Shown here: positions 43,311 to 55,502 of the stretch, piece by piece | Layout of the letters: the number at the start of each line of letters is the position of its first letter | How positions within the stretch are numbered: the stretch's first letter is position 1 | Program-made: the position numbers and the translations under genes | Assembly: GCF_005239225.2 (NCBI RefSeq) | Contig: NC_133299.1 | Coordinates: 9,056,967 to 9,120,966, forward strand | Source: Populus alba | Lineage: Eukaryota; Streptophyta; Magnoliopsida; Malpighiales; Salicaceae | Direction: 5' to 3' | DNA: 64,000 bases | Notes under the pieces: generated by a model | What the model was told of the DNA's origin: nothing | Database searches by the model: none | The model's input: only the letters and a program-made list of their open reading frames with translations

Positions 43311-44712
43311 TCATCTTTGATTTCTTCATGTTTGAAAGTTTTAAAGATTTTAGAATCGTGATTGGCTTTCCTTTGTTTGGTCATGGCATGAGGAAATGGA
43401 AGTGCTGGTGGGGAATCAATCTTTTCTTTGCAATGTTCAGGTTCAACCCTTTTCCTTACCCACAGTTATTAACTCATCATCTTTTTGACAAGGTTCAAAA
43501 ATGGGTTTTTCAATAATCTTACCACTGTGGAGAGTAATGACTAATTGGACTTGATCCATGTGTTGGCTTCCGGAACTACTTGCATTTGCATTGTATTGCC
43601 CCTTTGGATTTTATTGTGGTTGAGATGGAAACTTACCTTTCTCTTGAAAACTAAGAGTAGATGTGAATTTTGCAAGAGTATCTTTAAAATCTATCATGTT
43701 TTGAGCAAGTTAAATGTTGATTGTCTCCTGCTTTTTAATGATTGCATGCAATTTTTTCTCAAGATTTCTTTTAGGAGGTGGAGCATAAGGAGGTGCATAT
43801 CCGGAAATTATGGTATGTATGAAACAATGGCTGTGAAGTTTGTGCATTGTTGTTATCACTCTTCCAACTAAAATTTGGGTGATTTGTCTAACTAGGTTTG
43901 TTTGTTTGCGAGTATAGGTTATGATTGGGCCTTTGAAAACTGTTTAAAGCATGAGCTTGTTCATGGATGCATTCCTTGAAAGAAGGCAAAGTCGGACAAT
44001 CATTGGTTTCATAGATTTGACCACTCTTTTTCAATTCTAGTGCCTCGACTTTTTTAGCTAAAGATGCAAATTTGACTTGGAGGTCATGATCTTCCCTAAG
44101 GTTGTACATACCTCCACTAGATGTATGAGGTTGAGTTTTACTTGGTGCCTTATAAGTGCCTGTAGTGTCCCAATTTTGAGCATTTTCGGCTAGCAAGTCT
44201 AGGTATTCCATTATTTCATTTGGGTCTTTATCTTCAAAAGTATCATTGCACATCAATTCAACCATTTGCCTATCTCTAGATTTTAACCCTTCATAAAAAT
44301 ATGAAACCAATCTCTATGTTTCAAAACCATGATGAGGGCAAGTATTAAGCAAGTTTCGATACCTTTCCCAACATTGGTAAAATGTTTCTCCAGGCTTTAA
44401 GTGAAAGTGATGATTTGTCTTTTGAAAGAGTTTATTCTGTGAGATGGAAAAAAAACTTCTTTAAAAATTGTTATTGCATTTCATCCCAAGCACGGATGGA
44501 TCCTAGTCTCAAATTTTGTAGCCATGTTTTAGCTTTATCTTTTAATGAAAAAGGAAAAAGCTTTAATCTAATGGTGTTCATGCTACAGTTTAAGTCATTA
44601 TAGGTGTTGCATACTTCTTCAAATTCTCTCAAATGCAAGTATGGATTTTCTATATCTAAGCCATGAAAAGAAGGTAAAAGTTGAATAATGCCTGACTTAA
44701 AATTAAAATGAA
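43311..44712 (-). pseudogene. gag: Ath-E gag
   Basis: Minus-strand gag, from 44712: FHFNFKSGIIQLLPSFHGLD, ENPYLHLREFEEVC, IRAWDEMQ, then YFYEGLKSRDRQMVELMC, EYLDLLAENAQNWD and LREDHDLQVKFASLAKKVEALEL. The zinc knuckle is reduced to QIYETNDCP, with a short deletion and loss of Cys/His. The C-terminal gag tail runs to about 43311. The first part of gag, leader and PBS are missing because gag joins directly to LTR sequence at 44712. Confidence 0.82.
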
Positions 44713-45021
44713 ATCCAAGATCTACAGCTCTAGATATGACCCAATAACTGAACAATGTTCTAGTTTGGACTGAACCAGTATCTCCTTTCTAAGCTTAGAC
44801 CTCTCTTTGTCTTCTCAATTGCAGTAGTTAAACTCATCAATCAATCCTTTGATCTATGTGATAGGTCTGCATTTAAGATGATCATTTACCATAAATTAAA
44901 GGTATCTTATAGTATTAGACTTGTTATTATAAAACATGCTTTAGTTAAGGAGTTATTGATACTTCAAGTGCAAAATGATGATTTAAAACCTTGATAAAAA
45001 TGCACTTTTAAATACTAATCA
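44713..45021 (-). mobile_element. Athila LTR e, 5' end fragment
   Basis: The first 310 bases (minus-strand sense) of the Athila LTR, ending AAATACTAATCA at 45021. The rest of the LTR, with PBS and leader, is deleted. It marks the right border of Ath-E. Confidence 0.85.
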
Positions 45022-45877
45022 CTGGGTCTAGTGCGGCCCATGTGGTTGGATTGGATCCAGCAGTTCTAGCTGGGTCACTGGCCCAAGCCAGTGACCCAAG
45101 AGGGCACTGTTGCAGGTTGCATGCGTGAATTACTCACACATGCACTGCACAGTGTGAAGGTAATTAAAATAACCTTCCACGATACCAACACCTAAATGCA
45201 AATGCAAATACCTACTTGGTCTACTAACGGTTTGGATTTTTTCAGTCCTCTACTATCTGCGTTCGTTTGGTCTGCGAGAGATTCCTAGTAACTATAATAC
45301 TAGGTGATGACTCATGAACCTTAATCATAATTTTATGATTAAATCCTTCCCAACACACACATACCTCACACAGGAGGCACAATAAAAGCCTCTATTGTTG
45401 CCAGACAACATCGCGACGCAACCCTGCGACAGTAATCCTAATAAGATGTGAAGAAATTGCAAGAACTTTAAGAATCAGGTGATTTTATGAAGGATGTTGT
45501 CACCAATCATATTGTCACTAGGCTATCATCAATGAGGGATAACAAGACATGGATAATTGCTGGAGAAAATGATTTAGAATGTCATATTGATAATTTTGTT
45601 GTCCACCATTTTGTTTTGGGATCACATCTCATCTTTTATTGGATTATGATTTGTTCTTAGTCTTATTATTGTCTTAAAATAAAAAGATGTTTCTTTCAAA
45701 TTTTATTTTGGTAAAATATTTGGATCGAACTCCAACATGCAAAATTAAGGCTAATCATTCCTGAAAGATTAAGAGTGTTTTGATTACAAAAATGACTTGA
45801 TGTTTGTTAAAACGACATGATAAAAAATATGAGGTGACCAAACAATTTTGAATTCATACATAAAATTGAATCACATA
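45022..45877. other. Interval between Ath-E and the F element
   Basis: No gene recognised. It contains a perfect 12-bp hairpin (45071-45098). Near 45290 atactaggtgatgactc resembles the Tat-type LTR sequence at 59105, so part may be old LTR. The rest is AT-rich and unassigned. Confidence 0.5.
45071..45098. repeat. Perfect inverted repeat, 12-bp arms, 4-bp loop
   Basis: TGGGTCACTGGC, loop ccaa, GCCAGTGACCCA. Confidence 0.9.
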
Positions 45878-46759
45878 TGATGCGATCCCTAGCAGAATTT
45901 AATGGAATTCGCGACCCCAAGATCAATCTAATCCAAGTTTGTTGAGATTTGAATGATCTTATCACAATGAAAGACTTGCTCTAAGGCAACAAGACTATAA
46001 ACCAACTCGATCACAACGCCTACACCTAGAGATGAGCAAAGGAAGTATAAATTCACAACAAATAATGATCAATTCTTTGAAGAGTTGAAAGTTCAATCAA
46101 GAACCAAGATTGAGCAACCAAAAAGTTAAACCCTAGTTTCCCTAATGGGTCTCACATAAGCCCAATTTAAATAATAATCATCCCAATTTAAATAATAATC
46201 AACCCAAGCTAAAACTAGCCCAAACTAATTAAAATAAACAACTCTAAGACCCAAATAAAATGTCTCCTCTAAAAATAAGTAAAGTTTGATAGCTCAACTA
46301 ATTAAATAAGACAAGTTTGTTGTTTCCGTATTCTATCTGGCAGTAGTAAAAGCCCAACTTAAAACAAATGATTCTCTTTCATCTTAATGAATTAGAAAGC
46401 ATGCCATATACCATTGGAAAGTTATAGAAGTCTAGTTTCTAGCCCAACTAGAATCATATAAAATTCTATGTATAGCTCTAGTTATGACCAAAAGAGTAAT
46501 GAAAGGTCAAATTGTCCGAATCTAGTCTTCTTCTCTCAATCTTTTTGTAATGGTCTTGGTTCCACCAACAAGCCCCTCTTGAACATGAATCAGATTAATC
46601 AAGGCTTGCTCTTTATTATTACAAATCCTTTTGAAGTCCACCTTAGCCCATGTCTCTTAAAGAAGTCTATTGAAAGCTTCTTTGAACTTCTTAGCCCTAA
46701 ACTGAGTAACTAGACCAACTGGAACCTTCAATAGATCCTTTGATGGTTGGATCGCATCA
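45878..46759 (-). mobile_element. 3' LTR of element F
   Basis: 882 bp, TGATGCGATCC to GGATCGCATCA in plus view, next to a polypurine tract on its inner side. Confidence 0.92.
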
Positions 46760-46777
46760 TCTCCTCTCTCCTCAAAA
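46760..46777 (-). other. Polypurine tract of element F
   Basis: Minus strand reads TTTTGAGGAGAGAGGAGA directly before the 3' LTR. Confidence 0.8.
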
Positions 46778-48100
46778 GAATTCGACCTCGAATCATCACC
46801 TACATCAAACAAACAAAGATCAGAAACATTGAATGTAGCACTAACACCATACTCATTTGGTAGATCCACTTTGTAGGCATTATCATTAATCCTTTCTATG
46901 ATTCGATAAGGACTATCTCCTCAAGGCATTAACTTTGATCTTCTTTGTTCAGGAAACCTTTCCTTCCTTATATGCACCTAAACCCAATCACCTAGTTCAA
47001 ATCTCATTAATTTACGTCCCTTATTGGCTTTGTTTGCATATTGTTCATTCTTCTTTTCTATTTGTTGCTAAATCTTTACATGGACATATTTGACCACCTA
47101 TGCTTTTTTATTACTATAAAAACTAACCTTTTCATCAACAGGTAAAGGAATCAAATCTAATGGTGTCAAAGGGTTAAAACCATACACAATCTTAAATGGT
47201 GAATAATCAGTAGTAGAATGCACACTATGATTATATGGAAATTCAATGAATGACAAACAATCTTCCCAATTATTTTTAAGATTCTTTTGAATGATAACCC
47301 TTAACAATTGAATCAAAGTCTGGTTAACAACTTTAGTTTGGCCATCTATTTGTTGATGACAAGTAGTAGAATATAAAATTTTAGTTCCTAACTTACCCCA
47401 CAAAACCTTCCAAAAGTAACTCAAAAACTTAACGTCTCGATCGGATACAATGCTCCTAGGAAGACCATATAGCCAAATGACCTCTCTAAAGAATATGTCA
47501 GCTATATTTGTTGCATCATCAGTTTTATGGCAAGGAATGAAATGTGATATCTTAGAAAATCTATCCACAACAACAAATATAGAATCTCTCCCTTTCCTAG
47601 ACCTAGGTAGACCCAAAATGAAATCCATAGAAATATCAACCCAAGGTTCCTTAGGAACAAGCAAAGGTGTGTAGAGTCCATGAGACATTACCCTAGACTT
47701 AGCTTGTCTATATGTTATGCACCTATCACATATTCATTGCACATCTCTTTTCATATTAGGCCAATAAAAGAGCTCATGTTAGAACCTTTAAAGTTTTAGT
47801 AATTCCAAAATGCCCCATTAAACCTTCCCCATGTGCTTCCCTCACAAGCAATTCATGTAAACAACAATTAGGCACACATAATTTATTTTGCTTAAACAAG
47901 AATCCATCATGCCTAAAATATTCATGCTTGGCTGAAACCTTGCATGTGTCATATATAGCACCGAAATCATGATCATCAAGATATAACTCCTTAATAAACT
48001 CAAATCCTAGCAATTTAGTATTAAGAGTATTGAGAAGAACATACCTTCGCAACAAAGCATCGGTGGCCACATTTTTCTGACCTTGCTTGTATTTAATCAC
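46778..48100 (-). pseudogene. Element F RNase H end and integrase
   Basis: From 48100 down: [13 protein letters not shown] (RNase H end), [26 protein letters not shown] (zinc region), [28 protein letters not shown] with the first Asp, and [14 protein letters not shown] with the second. [11 protein letters not shown] follows, where the catalytic Glu is replaced by Lys, then [14 protein letters not shown]. The C-terminal end reads NDNAYKVDLPNEYGVSATFNVSDL and DVGDDSRSNSFEE. Stops occur near 47095, 47730 and 46920. The DDE triad is broken, so the enzyme would be inactive. Confidence 0.87.
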
Positions 48101-49275
48101 ATATGGAAAAGTTTCAATAAACTCAACCCACTTAGCATGTATTCTACTTAACTTACCTTAACCCTTAAAATGTTTTAAAGATTGGTGATTAATATGTATG
48201 ACAAACTCCCAAGGCCACAGATAATGTTGCCAAGTCTCCAAAGCCCTCACTACTACATACAACCCACGACTTTCTTAACAATTTCAGTCAATAGAGAGGC
48301 TATCGTACTAAAATCTTTAACAAATCTCCTATAAAAACTAGTCAAACCATGAAAACTCCTAACGTCTATTATGGATTTTGGTGTAAGCCATTCTTGAATA
48401 GCCTTAACCTTAGCCTCGTCCATCTCTATACCTCTTGCATTAACCACATATCCAAGAAAAACAATCCTATCCATGCAAAAGTCACACCTTTTCAAATTAG
48501 CATATAAGGACACTTTTCTAAGCACATCAAGAACTTGTCTCAAATGACCTATATGCTCATCAATCTCCTTACTATAAATCAAGATATCATCAAAGTCAAC
48601 GACTACAAACTTACCAATAAAAGCACGCAACACATGATTCATCAATCTTATAAAAGTACTAGGTGCATTAGTAAGTCCAAAAGGCATATACAATCACTTA
48701 TAAAAATTATATTTAGTTTTAAAAGCAGTGTTCCATTCATTCCCTTCTTTCATCCTAATTTGATGATAACTACTTTTCAAATTAATTTTTGAAAACAATT
48801 TAAAAACATGTAATTCATCCAACATATCATCTAATCTAGGAATGGGATATCGATACTTTATAGTGATGTTATTGATAGCTTGGAAATCCACACACATTCA
48901 CCAAGTTTTGTCTTTTTTTGGAACAAGAAGCACGGGAACTGCATAAGGACTCATGCTCTCTCGAATGTATTCTTTCGACATCAACTGCCCCACTTGCCTT
49001 TAAAGATCCTTAGTCTTTTCAGGATTGCTCCCATATGCCAACCTATTTGGTATAGATGCTCCTAGAAAAAAGTTAATTTGATGCTCAATACCTTTAATTG
49101 GCGGCAAACCACTAGGTATGTCATCCAGAAAGACATCCTCAAATTCTTGCAAAAGAAATTTAACAATACTAGGAACACAAGAATCTAAATCTTCTGAGTT
49201 AAAGAATGCCTCTTTCTACACAAGTCCTAAATCAAAGTCTAAAGCTTTGATTTTAAGACTACCTAAGGCAATTTC
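48101..49275 (-). pseudogene. Element F reverse transcriptase
   Basis: From 49275 down: VEIALGSLKIKALDFDLG, FLQEFEDVF-type start, GLPPIKGIEHQI, YAVPVLLVPKKDKTW, a TGA, then [48 protein letters not shown], the catalytic [13 protein letters not shown] and [19 protein letters not shown] follow. TGA codons stand where Arg (before MCVD) and Trp (before LYMPFG) are expected. The catalytic box reads DFDD where YFDD is usual. RNase H is mostly deleted between 48100 and 48250. Confidence 0.87.
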
Positions 49276-50002
49276 AACCTACAACGCCCTCGCCATAGGT
49301 CTGCTCCTCGAGCGGCTAGGGCTTTGTCCCGTAGTCGTTTGCCAGTCCAACAGGACTGCTCTTCGGCTTTCTCTTCGCCCAGGCGACAGGTGGTATTGGC
49401 TGATTTTGTTACACCTTTCAGTGGTGCTAGGTTTTCAGCAAAACAAAAGGGCACATCCATGCAAAGAAATAGTCCATCATGTTCTTCCACTACCCCCAAA
49501 GCTTGTACGGAGGGTTCTCTCCATCCTCATTCGGCTTTAAATAAGTGTTTAGCTGGGTCTACTCCATCCTCCCCCCACCTGGGCTTGGGGCACCTGACTC
49601 AGGCTTCCTCCCAAACATCTTCGGGCCAGGAAAGCTCTTCCTCTCAACTTTTATATGGTGTCCCTCCCACGACTGGTCGATCAACTTCACCTTCTAGGGC
49701 TTAGACCACACTGTTCTCGGTAGGCCACGATCGTCTTGCATCAGACATTCCTACAGGTACCTCAAACCCATCCCCTCCCCCTCTTGTTCATTTCCCTGAC
49801 TTTGTAAAATTTGAATCCTGTCAAATGAAAGAGATTGACTAAGGAGATGCCACCCTAAAAATTCTGCTTAATTGGGTATGTCGCAGGGAAATCCCTTGGT
49901 TATGCATCCTGCTGACCTTTATTAGCAAACACTTGCAACACAAAGCTAAATTTACTATGCATGATTCTGGTTGGTTAATTTTTGCCTTTACTTTTGAACT
50001 TG
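49276..50002 (+). pseudogene. LINE-4 ORF1, 5' part
   Basis: Ser/Pro-rich N-terminal part in the frame of 49324-49704. Near 49850-49995 comes the start of the DUF4283 domain (FTISKH-like, then KAKFTMHDSGWLIFAFTFELEM). Stops at 49705 and 49840 break it. The domain continues after the solo LTR at 51657. Confidence 0.72.
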
Positions 50003-50007
50003 AAATG

Positions 50008-50174
50008 AGACACGACCAAAAGATTGATGTCTTCTCCCAAGTGTAAGAGTGTCGAAATAATAAATAACCCGGCAAGACCAGGATCGAATCACATGGAGGT
50101 TAATTGTATAAATTATAGATAACAATAATACAACAACAACAATAACAATAATAATAGTAGTAGTAGTAGTAGTA

Positions 50175-50208
<34 letters not shown>

Positions 50209-51651
50209 AGAAGAAGAAGAAGAAGTTGATGAGAACTTTGAGATGGAAGATTAATGTAAGGATTAAACAATTATAAAAACAAATGTCAAGGTTAGAGGAT
50301 CCACTAATGGTATTTCAAACAAGTATAATATAAACTCTTATTATTCAACTAGAAACCACACATAAAGGAGGTTACGATCGGATGATTTGTCATTAATAGC
50401 TCATTATAAATTGTTAACATGATCATATTAATTATCTTATTTAAGTAACACCAAACTTTTAAATATTGTCAAGAATTCATGATGCTAACTTATGTTAACA
50501 ACAAATCAAGTTCCTTTCATAGCACAGCTGTAGGTAATACCATACGGTTGGGCTATGAGAGTGCCAAGCATTTGTTGTACCAAGTGTTATACAACACAAA
50601 TCTAGGTTAACCATTTAACAAGCAAGGTATTAATAATTAGTAAGATAAAAAGATAAGACATGTTAATATTAAACATTAAGGTCCATGTTGAGTTTACACT
50701 ATACTTATTCTTACACCATTAGTGTAACCTTTTCACCTTGACATAATAAACTTAACTAAACATAATGAAGAAACGAAACATAAATAAACAAAATAAGAAC
50801 ATAAATAAGATACAAGTTAACTAAGTAAAGGAAAGGAAATGAAAAGCATAAACAAGATATTAATGAAAGCAAAACTTAAGAATTATAAAAAGAAAATATA
50901 AAGAGAGAGAGAAAGAGCAAGTTCTTGATCTGAAGAACCAAGCCTCTAAATGCATGGTAAATGCCTCATTTTATATGCCAAAATTTAAAACTATTGATTG
51001 GATGACTAATTGTTGAGTGGGTGGCAAACTCTTGACTTGGTGAAAATCCTTATCTTTTTGTCTGAATAAAACGTCATTTCTAACATCAGAGATGGAACCA
51101 CCTATACTCATGAAAGTTCTAGGAAATTGTCTTATCTTTCTAGGAAAAAAAATTGAGGTCATTTGAACTTCTAGAACTCGAGATATAGGCCGAGCACTGA
51201 ATAGTGTCTGGGCTGCAGGACATATTCAGACTTCTTCGTTGTTGCTATAATTTGGACTTGGAAATGGCCTTTTTAAATCTTGGACTCCACATAAAAGTTG
51301 TAGGCCTATGTCTTACCGAATTTGTCCAAACAATTGAGGTCATTTGAGCATCTAGAACTCGAGATATGACCCAATTACCAAATAGTGTTCTAGTTTGGAC
51401 TACACCAACATCTCTTTTCTAAGTTTGGCCCTCTCTTTGTTCTTTCAATTTCAATACTTAAACTCATCAATCAATCCTTTCATTTATGTGATAGGCCTGC
51501 ATTTAAGATGAACATTTACAATAAATTAAAGGTATCTTATATTATTAGGTATGTTATTATACAACATGCTTTAGTTAAGGAGTTATTGATATTTCAAGTG
51601 CAAAATAATGATATGAAACCTTGATAAAAATGGACTTTTAAGTACTAATCA
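50008..51651 (-). mobile_element. Solo Athila LTR f
   Basis: A 1644-bp LTR with termini agacacg (first T changed to A) and CTAATCA, flanked by the duplication aaatg (50003-50007 and 51652-51656). No internal sequence is attached. It contains a long (tag)n(taa)n(gaa)n microsatellite at 50155-50223. Confidence 0.9.
50155..50223. repeat. Compound trinucleotide microsatellite in LTR f
   Basis: Runs of tag, then taa, then gaa repeats. The same site in other LTR copies (13500, 15190, 32880, 62730) is also trinucleotide-rich but of different length and order. Confidence 0.85.
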
Positions 51652-51656
51652 AAATG

Positions 51657-52470
51657 TTAGAAACCTTGAGTGTTGGCCCCTACTTTGAGTTTGGCCGGCC
51701 GCTTATTTTGAAAATCATACCGGAGTTCTTTGATTTCCAAGCTTCTGGCATGACAAAGCTGCCAACCTGGGTGAAGCTTCCTAACTTGCCATTGAGATGT
51801 TGGACTCCTCTATGTCTATCGAAGCTGGCTAGCATGATAGGTAAACCCATCCACTATGACATTCCTACAACAAATATGTCTAGACTCTCCTACGCAAGGA
51901 TATTGATTGAGGTTGATCTGCTCCAAGAACTTCCCATTGCTATCCAAGTTATCTTGTCGAATGGCACCCCTTTTTCCTAGCAAGTCATCTATGAAGCTCT
52001 TCCCAGGTTTTGTACAAACTATCAAGTTATTAGGCATTCTACAAATGCATGCAACAAGGGTCCTAGCCCCATGAAAGGCAAACGACCTCACGCAACTTCT
52101 GGCCATAAAACCCCTTCTGATACTGCTGATGCAGTTGAGACACAACAACCTGAGTGTGCAGGCTCTCCTACTAACTCTCTTACCATCTATGTAGTTGTTG
52201 CTATCGTGAGTAACCTTAAAGCTCACTCTCCTGCCTGTAAAAGATCAAAAGTCTCCACCACTGGTGTTAATCCTACCTTGAATGTTATGCACACTACTAA
52301 CAATGGTGCAGCTCCTGCTGGTGCTGAGATGAATACAAGGAAGCAGTACTTAACAAGAAGTTGGGTTGATGTCACCTCTAATGCCACCTCCTTGGCGAAA
52401 CAGAAACTAAAAGGATGCATCATATCTTTAAGTAGCTCTGATACTACTCCTCCTTCATCCACCTTTTAGC
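51657..52470 (+). pseudogene. LINE-4 ORF1, 3' part
   Basis: Continues the DUF4283 domain with VGPYFEFGRPLILKIIPEFF, MTKLPTWVKLPNLPLRCW and ARILIEVDLLQELP. A decayed zinc knuckle follows (FCTNYQVIRHSTNAC, with the second Cys lost). The tail ends at TAG 52468-52470. A stop near 51978 and a shift interrupt it. ORF2 does not follow; the 3' UTR starts directly. Confidence 0.78.
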
Positions 52471-53138
52471 TGCCTATTTTGTGGTTCCAATTAGTTTGGT
52501 GTTTCCTTATCTAGTTGGTTTACACTTGGTTCTGTTATTTGTTTCTTTTGACTAGTTGCTTTGCAAGGGTTATAGCCTCCTGGTTGGTTCTGCATGTGTG
52601 TTTCTGAGTCTTATGTTTGTAGGATCCTGGTGTGGGGCCTCCATGCTTGGTGTTGTCTGTTGTTGGTTCTCTGTTGGTTGCTTTTTAAAGCATTTGCTTA
52701 CGGATTTTGCGTTCTCTATTGTGGGGTCCTTGTTGGCTTTTTGCTGTCTATATGCTATCAGAATGTTCTCTACCTCCTGGGTTATTGGTCTGCTGGATTT
52801 AAAGACAACCTTCCCCTACGTGGTCCGGGTTGTCCAGATGCTCTTTTGCTTGTTGACTTTATTTATTTATGTTTGTCCTGCTTGTCTTAATGGGAGCATG
52901 TTCCCATAAGCCTCTAGATTCTCCTTCCCATGCATGAGGGCTATTCATGTTATTTGCTAGTTTGTTTTTAGCTATATGTGGTAGTTCAAGGGAGATTGTT
53001 CCTTTGTGTGTTTAGCTTATTTTATTGGCCCTTTTTGCTTTCAGGAGTTCTCTCCCCTTGGATGTTATGTAAATATTATGTACTTCGTTGGTTTTCCAGC
53101 ATTGTTTTGATCTATATACTTCTTACATTTGATCTTAA
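52471..53138 (+). other. LINE-4 3' UTR and poly-A
   Basis: T/G-rich noncoding tail with the family hairpin (aagggagattgttccttt, 52988-53005), ending gatctatatacttcttacatttgatc and A residues. Confidence 0.72.
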
Positions 53139-53622
53139 AAAAAAAAATCATAGGCAAGACATAAAGATATGCATGTTTTAGATCATTATATTTTGCAAAA
53201 ACAATTAAGGTGTTTCCCCACTTTTTCTACACTCTTCTTTTCTCACCCTTTTTTTCTTCTCCCCACTCATTTTCTCTCCACTCTCGGCCTTCCTTTGATT
53301 TTTTTTGTTCTTGATCGTGACCCTCCCCTAATGTCCTAAAGGTCGAAACTTTGTTCCCTTTTGTTTTCAACTCATGGCTCACATTATTTTCTCTTTTCCT
53401 CACATCCTCACCGTGTTGTTCAACTTGTTTTTCCATTTTGGCTGAATCTTTTTATTCCTCCACTTTGGCCAAAACATGTTGCTCTTCCTCATAGCCCTTC
53501 TTCAATTGAATTTGATCTTCATACACTTGCTTTGGTGAGAGTAAGGCAAGTGTATAAATCCTTCCATCCTTCTCCAATGAATACATGTTCTTAAACCCAT
53601 CGTGCTTGGCTTTTCTATCAAA
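53139..53622 (-). pseudogene. Element F linker between protease and RT
   Basis: Minus-strand Lys/Glu-rich linker (for example KEGREWRENEWGEEKK near 53240-53290) of the kind seen between protease and RT in this gypsy group. It is frameshifted and carries no catalytic motif. Confidence 0.55.
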
Positions 53623-53925
53623 TTACCAAGGCCTTCCTAGTAACAGATGAGTAGCATGCATAGGCATAACATTACATAACACTTTATCCTTATATTTGCC
53701 TACTGAAAAAGAAATCATCACTTGTCTATTCACCCTAACAATACCACATTCATTCAACCATTGAAGTTGATAAGGCCTCTCATGCTTTACGGTATTCAAT
53801 CCTAACTTTTTAACCAAAGAAACACTAGCAATATTAGTACAACTACCACTATTAATAATCATACTACATACCTTATCGTTGATTAGGCATCTAGTATGGA
53901 AGATGTTCTCCCTTTGTTGCTCCAT
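53623..53925 (-). pseudogene. Element F aspartic protease
   Basis: Minus-strand frame of 100 codons: NIFHTRCLINDKVCSMII, then NSGSCTNIASVSLVKKLGL, where the active-site D-S-G reads N-S-G. YQLQWLNECGIVRVNRQV and HATHLLLGRPW follow. It follows gag with a stop at about 53943. The Asp-to-Asn change would inactivate the enzyme. Confidence 0.82.
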
Positions 53926-53959
53926 GTCATCCTCTTTAGTCTAAACACTAATCAATCGT

Positions 53960-55117
53960 CTAATCACCAACAACATACTTTAAATCACTAGCATCCTCGA
54001 GTGGTGGCATGTCATCACAATCAGACTCCTCACTAGTGGACACAATCTCTCCATCATCCCTTAGAATCATAACTCGCTGATTTGCACACTCTAATGTATA
54101 GTGTCCTAGTGCTTGACACTTGAAACACTTTATATCATGATTATGCTTCAATTGGACTTCTCCTTTAAGTTTTTTTATCATTGGCCACAACCTACTTCTT
54201 CATGGAGGTAGGTGCAGCATTTTTTGAAGTCACCAACTTCGTTGGTGCACTACCCTCTCTCCTATAATTCATTCTCCAACCCAAAGAAGACCCCGTATAA
54301 GCTTCAGATCGTGTATTACCCTTCCTTTTCAATTGTTCTTCAACTTTAATGGCTAAGTGTACTAACTCCTCCAAATAAATATATGATTGCAACTCCACAA
54401 CATTAGCTATGTCTCTATTCAAGCCATTCAAAAACCCAGACATAGTCACTTCCTCATCTTCATTAATATTAGCCCTAATTATAGCCATCTCTAATTCTTT
54501 ATGATACTCCTCCATACTGTTATTACCATGTGTAAATGATTAAACAACTCCCGATAATAGTGTTTAAGAACATACCTCTTCTTCATTATTGTCTTCAACT
54601 CCTCTTATGTACTAACCGGTCCTTCTCTATTCCTTCTTCTTTCTACCACCAATCTCTCCCACCATACCATGGCATAGTTAGTAAACTCCACTACATCTAA
54701 CTTAACCTTTTTCTCTTTTGAGTACCTATGAATGTCAAAAATTATCTCTAACTTTCTCTCCCACTCTAAGTAAGCTTCAAGGTCAGTTCTCCCCTTAAAT
54801 GTTGAGATTTTCAACTTAATAATACCCAAATTTCGATCCACATCACCCAAATCATCAAAATTCCTTATATGCTCAGAATCCCTATCCGGCTGAATTCTAC
54901 CCCTCATTGGTCGAGCCTCATACAAGTCATTCCTATATGTATAGAACTCACTACCATAGTTAAAATCATATTTGGCTCCTTCTATAGAGTTTCTAGCAAC
55001 ACTCTCCTTCTTCCTAGCTTCTCTACCCTCTTTCCCAAGCTCACTTTCAACCTTAGTCTCCAATTTTTCAAACCTATCTTCAAACCTACTCATCATCTCT
55101 TCAAACATGAACTCCAC
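53960..55117 (-). pseudogene. gag: Element F gag
   Basis: Minus strand, start near 55117. An N-terminal charged coiled-coil-like part (MMSRFEDRFEKLETKVE) is followed by the retrotransposon-gag region (LKISTFKGRTDLEAYLEWERKLE, then YAMVWWERL). The next part reads EEVTMSGFLNGLNRDIANVVEL. A zinc knuckle CFKCQALGHYTLEC lies near 54110-54150. Three separate open frames result from frameshifts near 54190 and 54560. Confidence 0.85.
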
Positions 55118-55140
55118 TGCTAGAAGACATTATCTCTTAT

Positions 55141-55163
55141 ACACACACACACACACACACACA
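55141..55163. repeat. (AC)n microsatellite
   Basis: About eleven CA units in the leader of element F. Confidence 0.9.
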
Positions 55164-55502
55164 TAAATACATGCATGAAATTGTTAACAATAAAAAAAAT
55201 ACCTCGCACACTCGTGTTTCACACAAAAACATAGGCTTTTCACTCTAATATGCTCACCACGCCTCTTTTTTTTTTAACTTAAAATTGTCTTTTTTTAGTT
55301 CTTAAGATCACTTAGCAACAATTTCACAAAAAAAAAAACAACTTATTGTGAATTTATAAACGCAATATAGACTCAAGAAGCAAAGAATTATGAAACTAAC
55401 AAAACAAAACTAATTGTTTTTATATAGGTGGCCGAATCTATCAAGAATCAAACAATTAACAATAAAGACTCAAATTGAAGGATATAACCTGTGATTAGAT
55501 CA
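55164..55502 (-). other. Element F leader between PBS and gag
   Basis: AT-rich, noncoding, with several short A runs. No gene seen. Confidence 0.6.

Larger units (their letters stand above)
49276..53138 (+). mobile_element. ORF1-only LINE (LINE-4) with nested solo LTR
   Basis: LINE-type sequence from about 49276 to a poly-A at 53129-53138, with the family tail cttacatttgatc. It contains ORF1 pieces on both sides of the solo LTR (50008-51651) and a 3' UTR, but no endonuclease or RT. Without the LTR its length is about 2.2 kb. The 5' end and target duplication could not be fixed. It is inserted between protease and RT of element F. Confidence 0.78.

Noticed and set aside
46657..46869. Chromodomain at the end of element F integrase
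   Set aside because: The C-terminus reads SATFNVSDL and a short tail; no aromatic cage pattern was seen.
52556..53181. Cys/Phe/Leu-rich ORFs of about 100 codons resembling membrane proteins
   Set aside because: They lie in the LINE-4 3' UTR, which is T-rich; overlapping frames all look hydrophobic for that reason.
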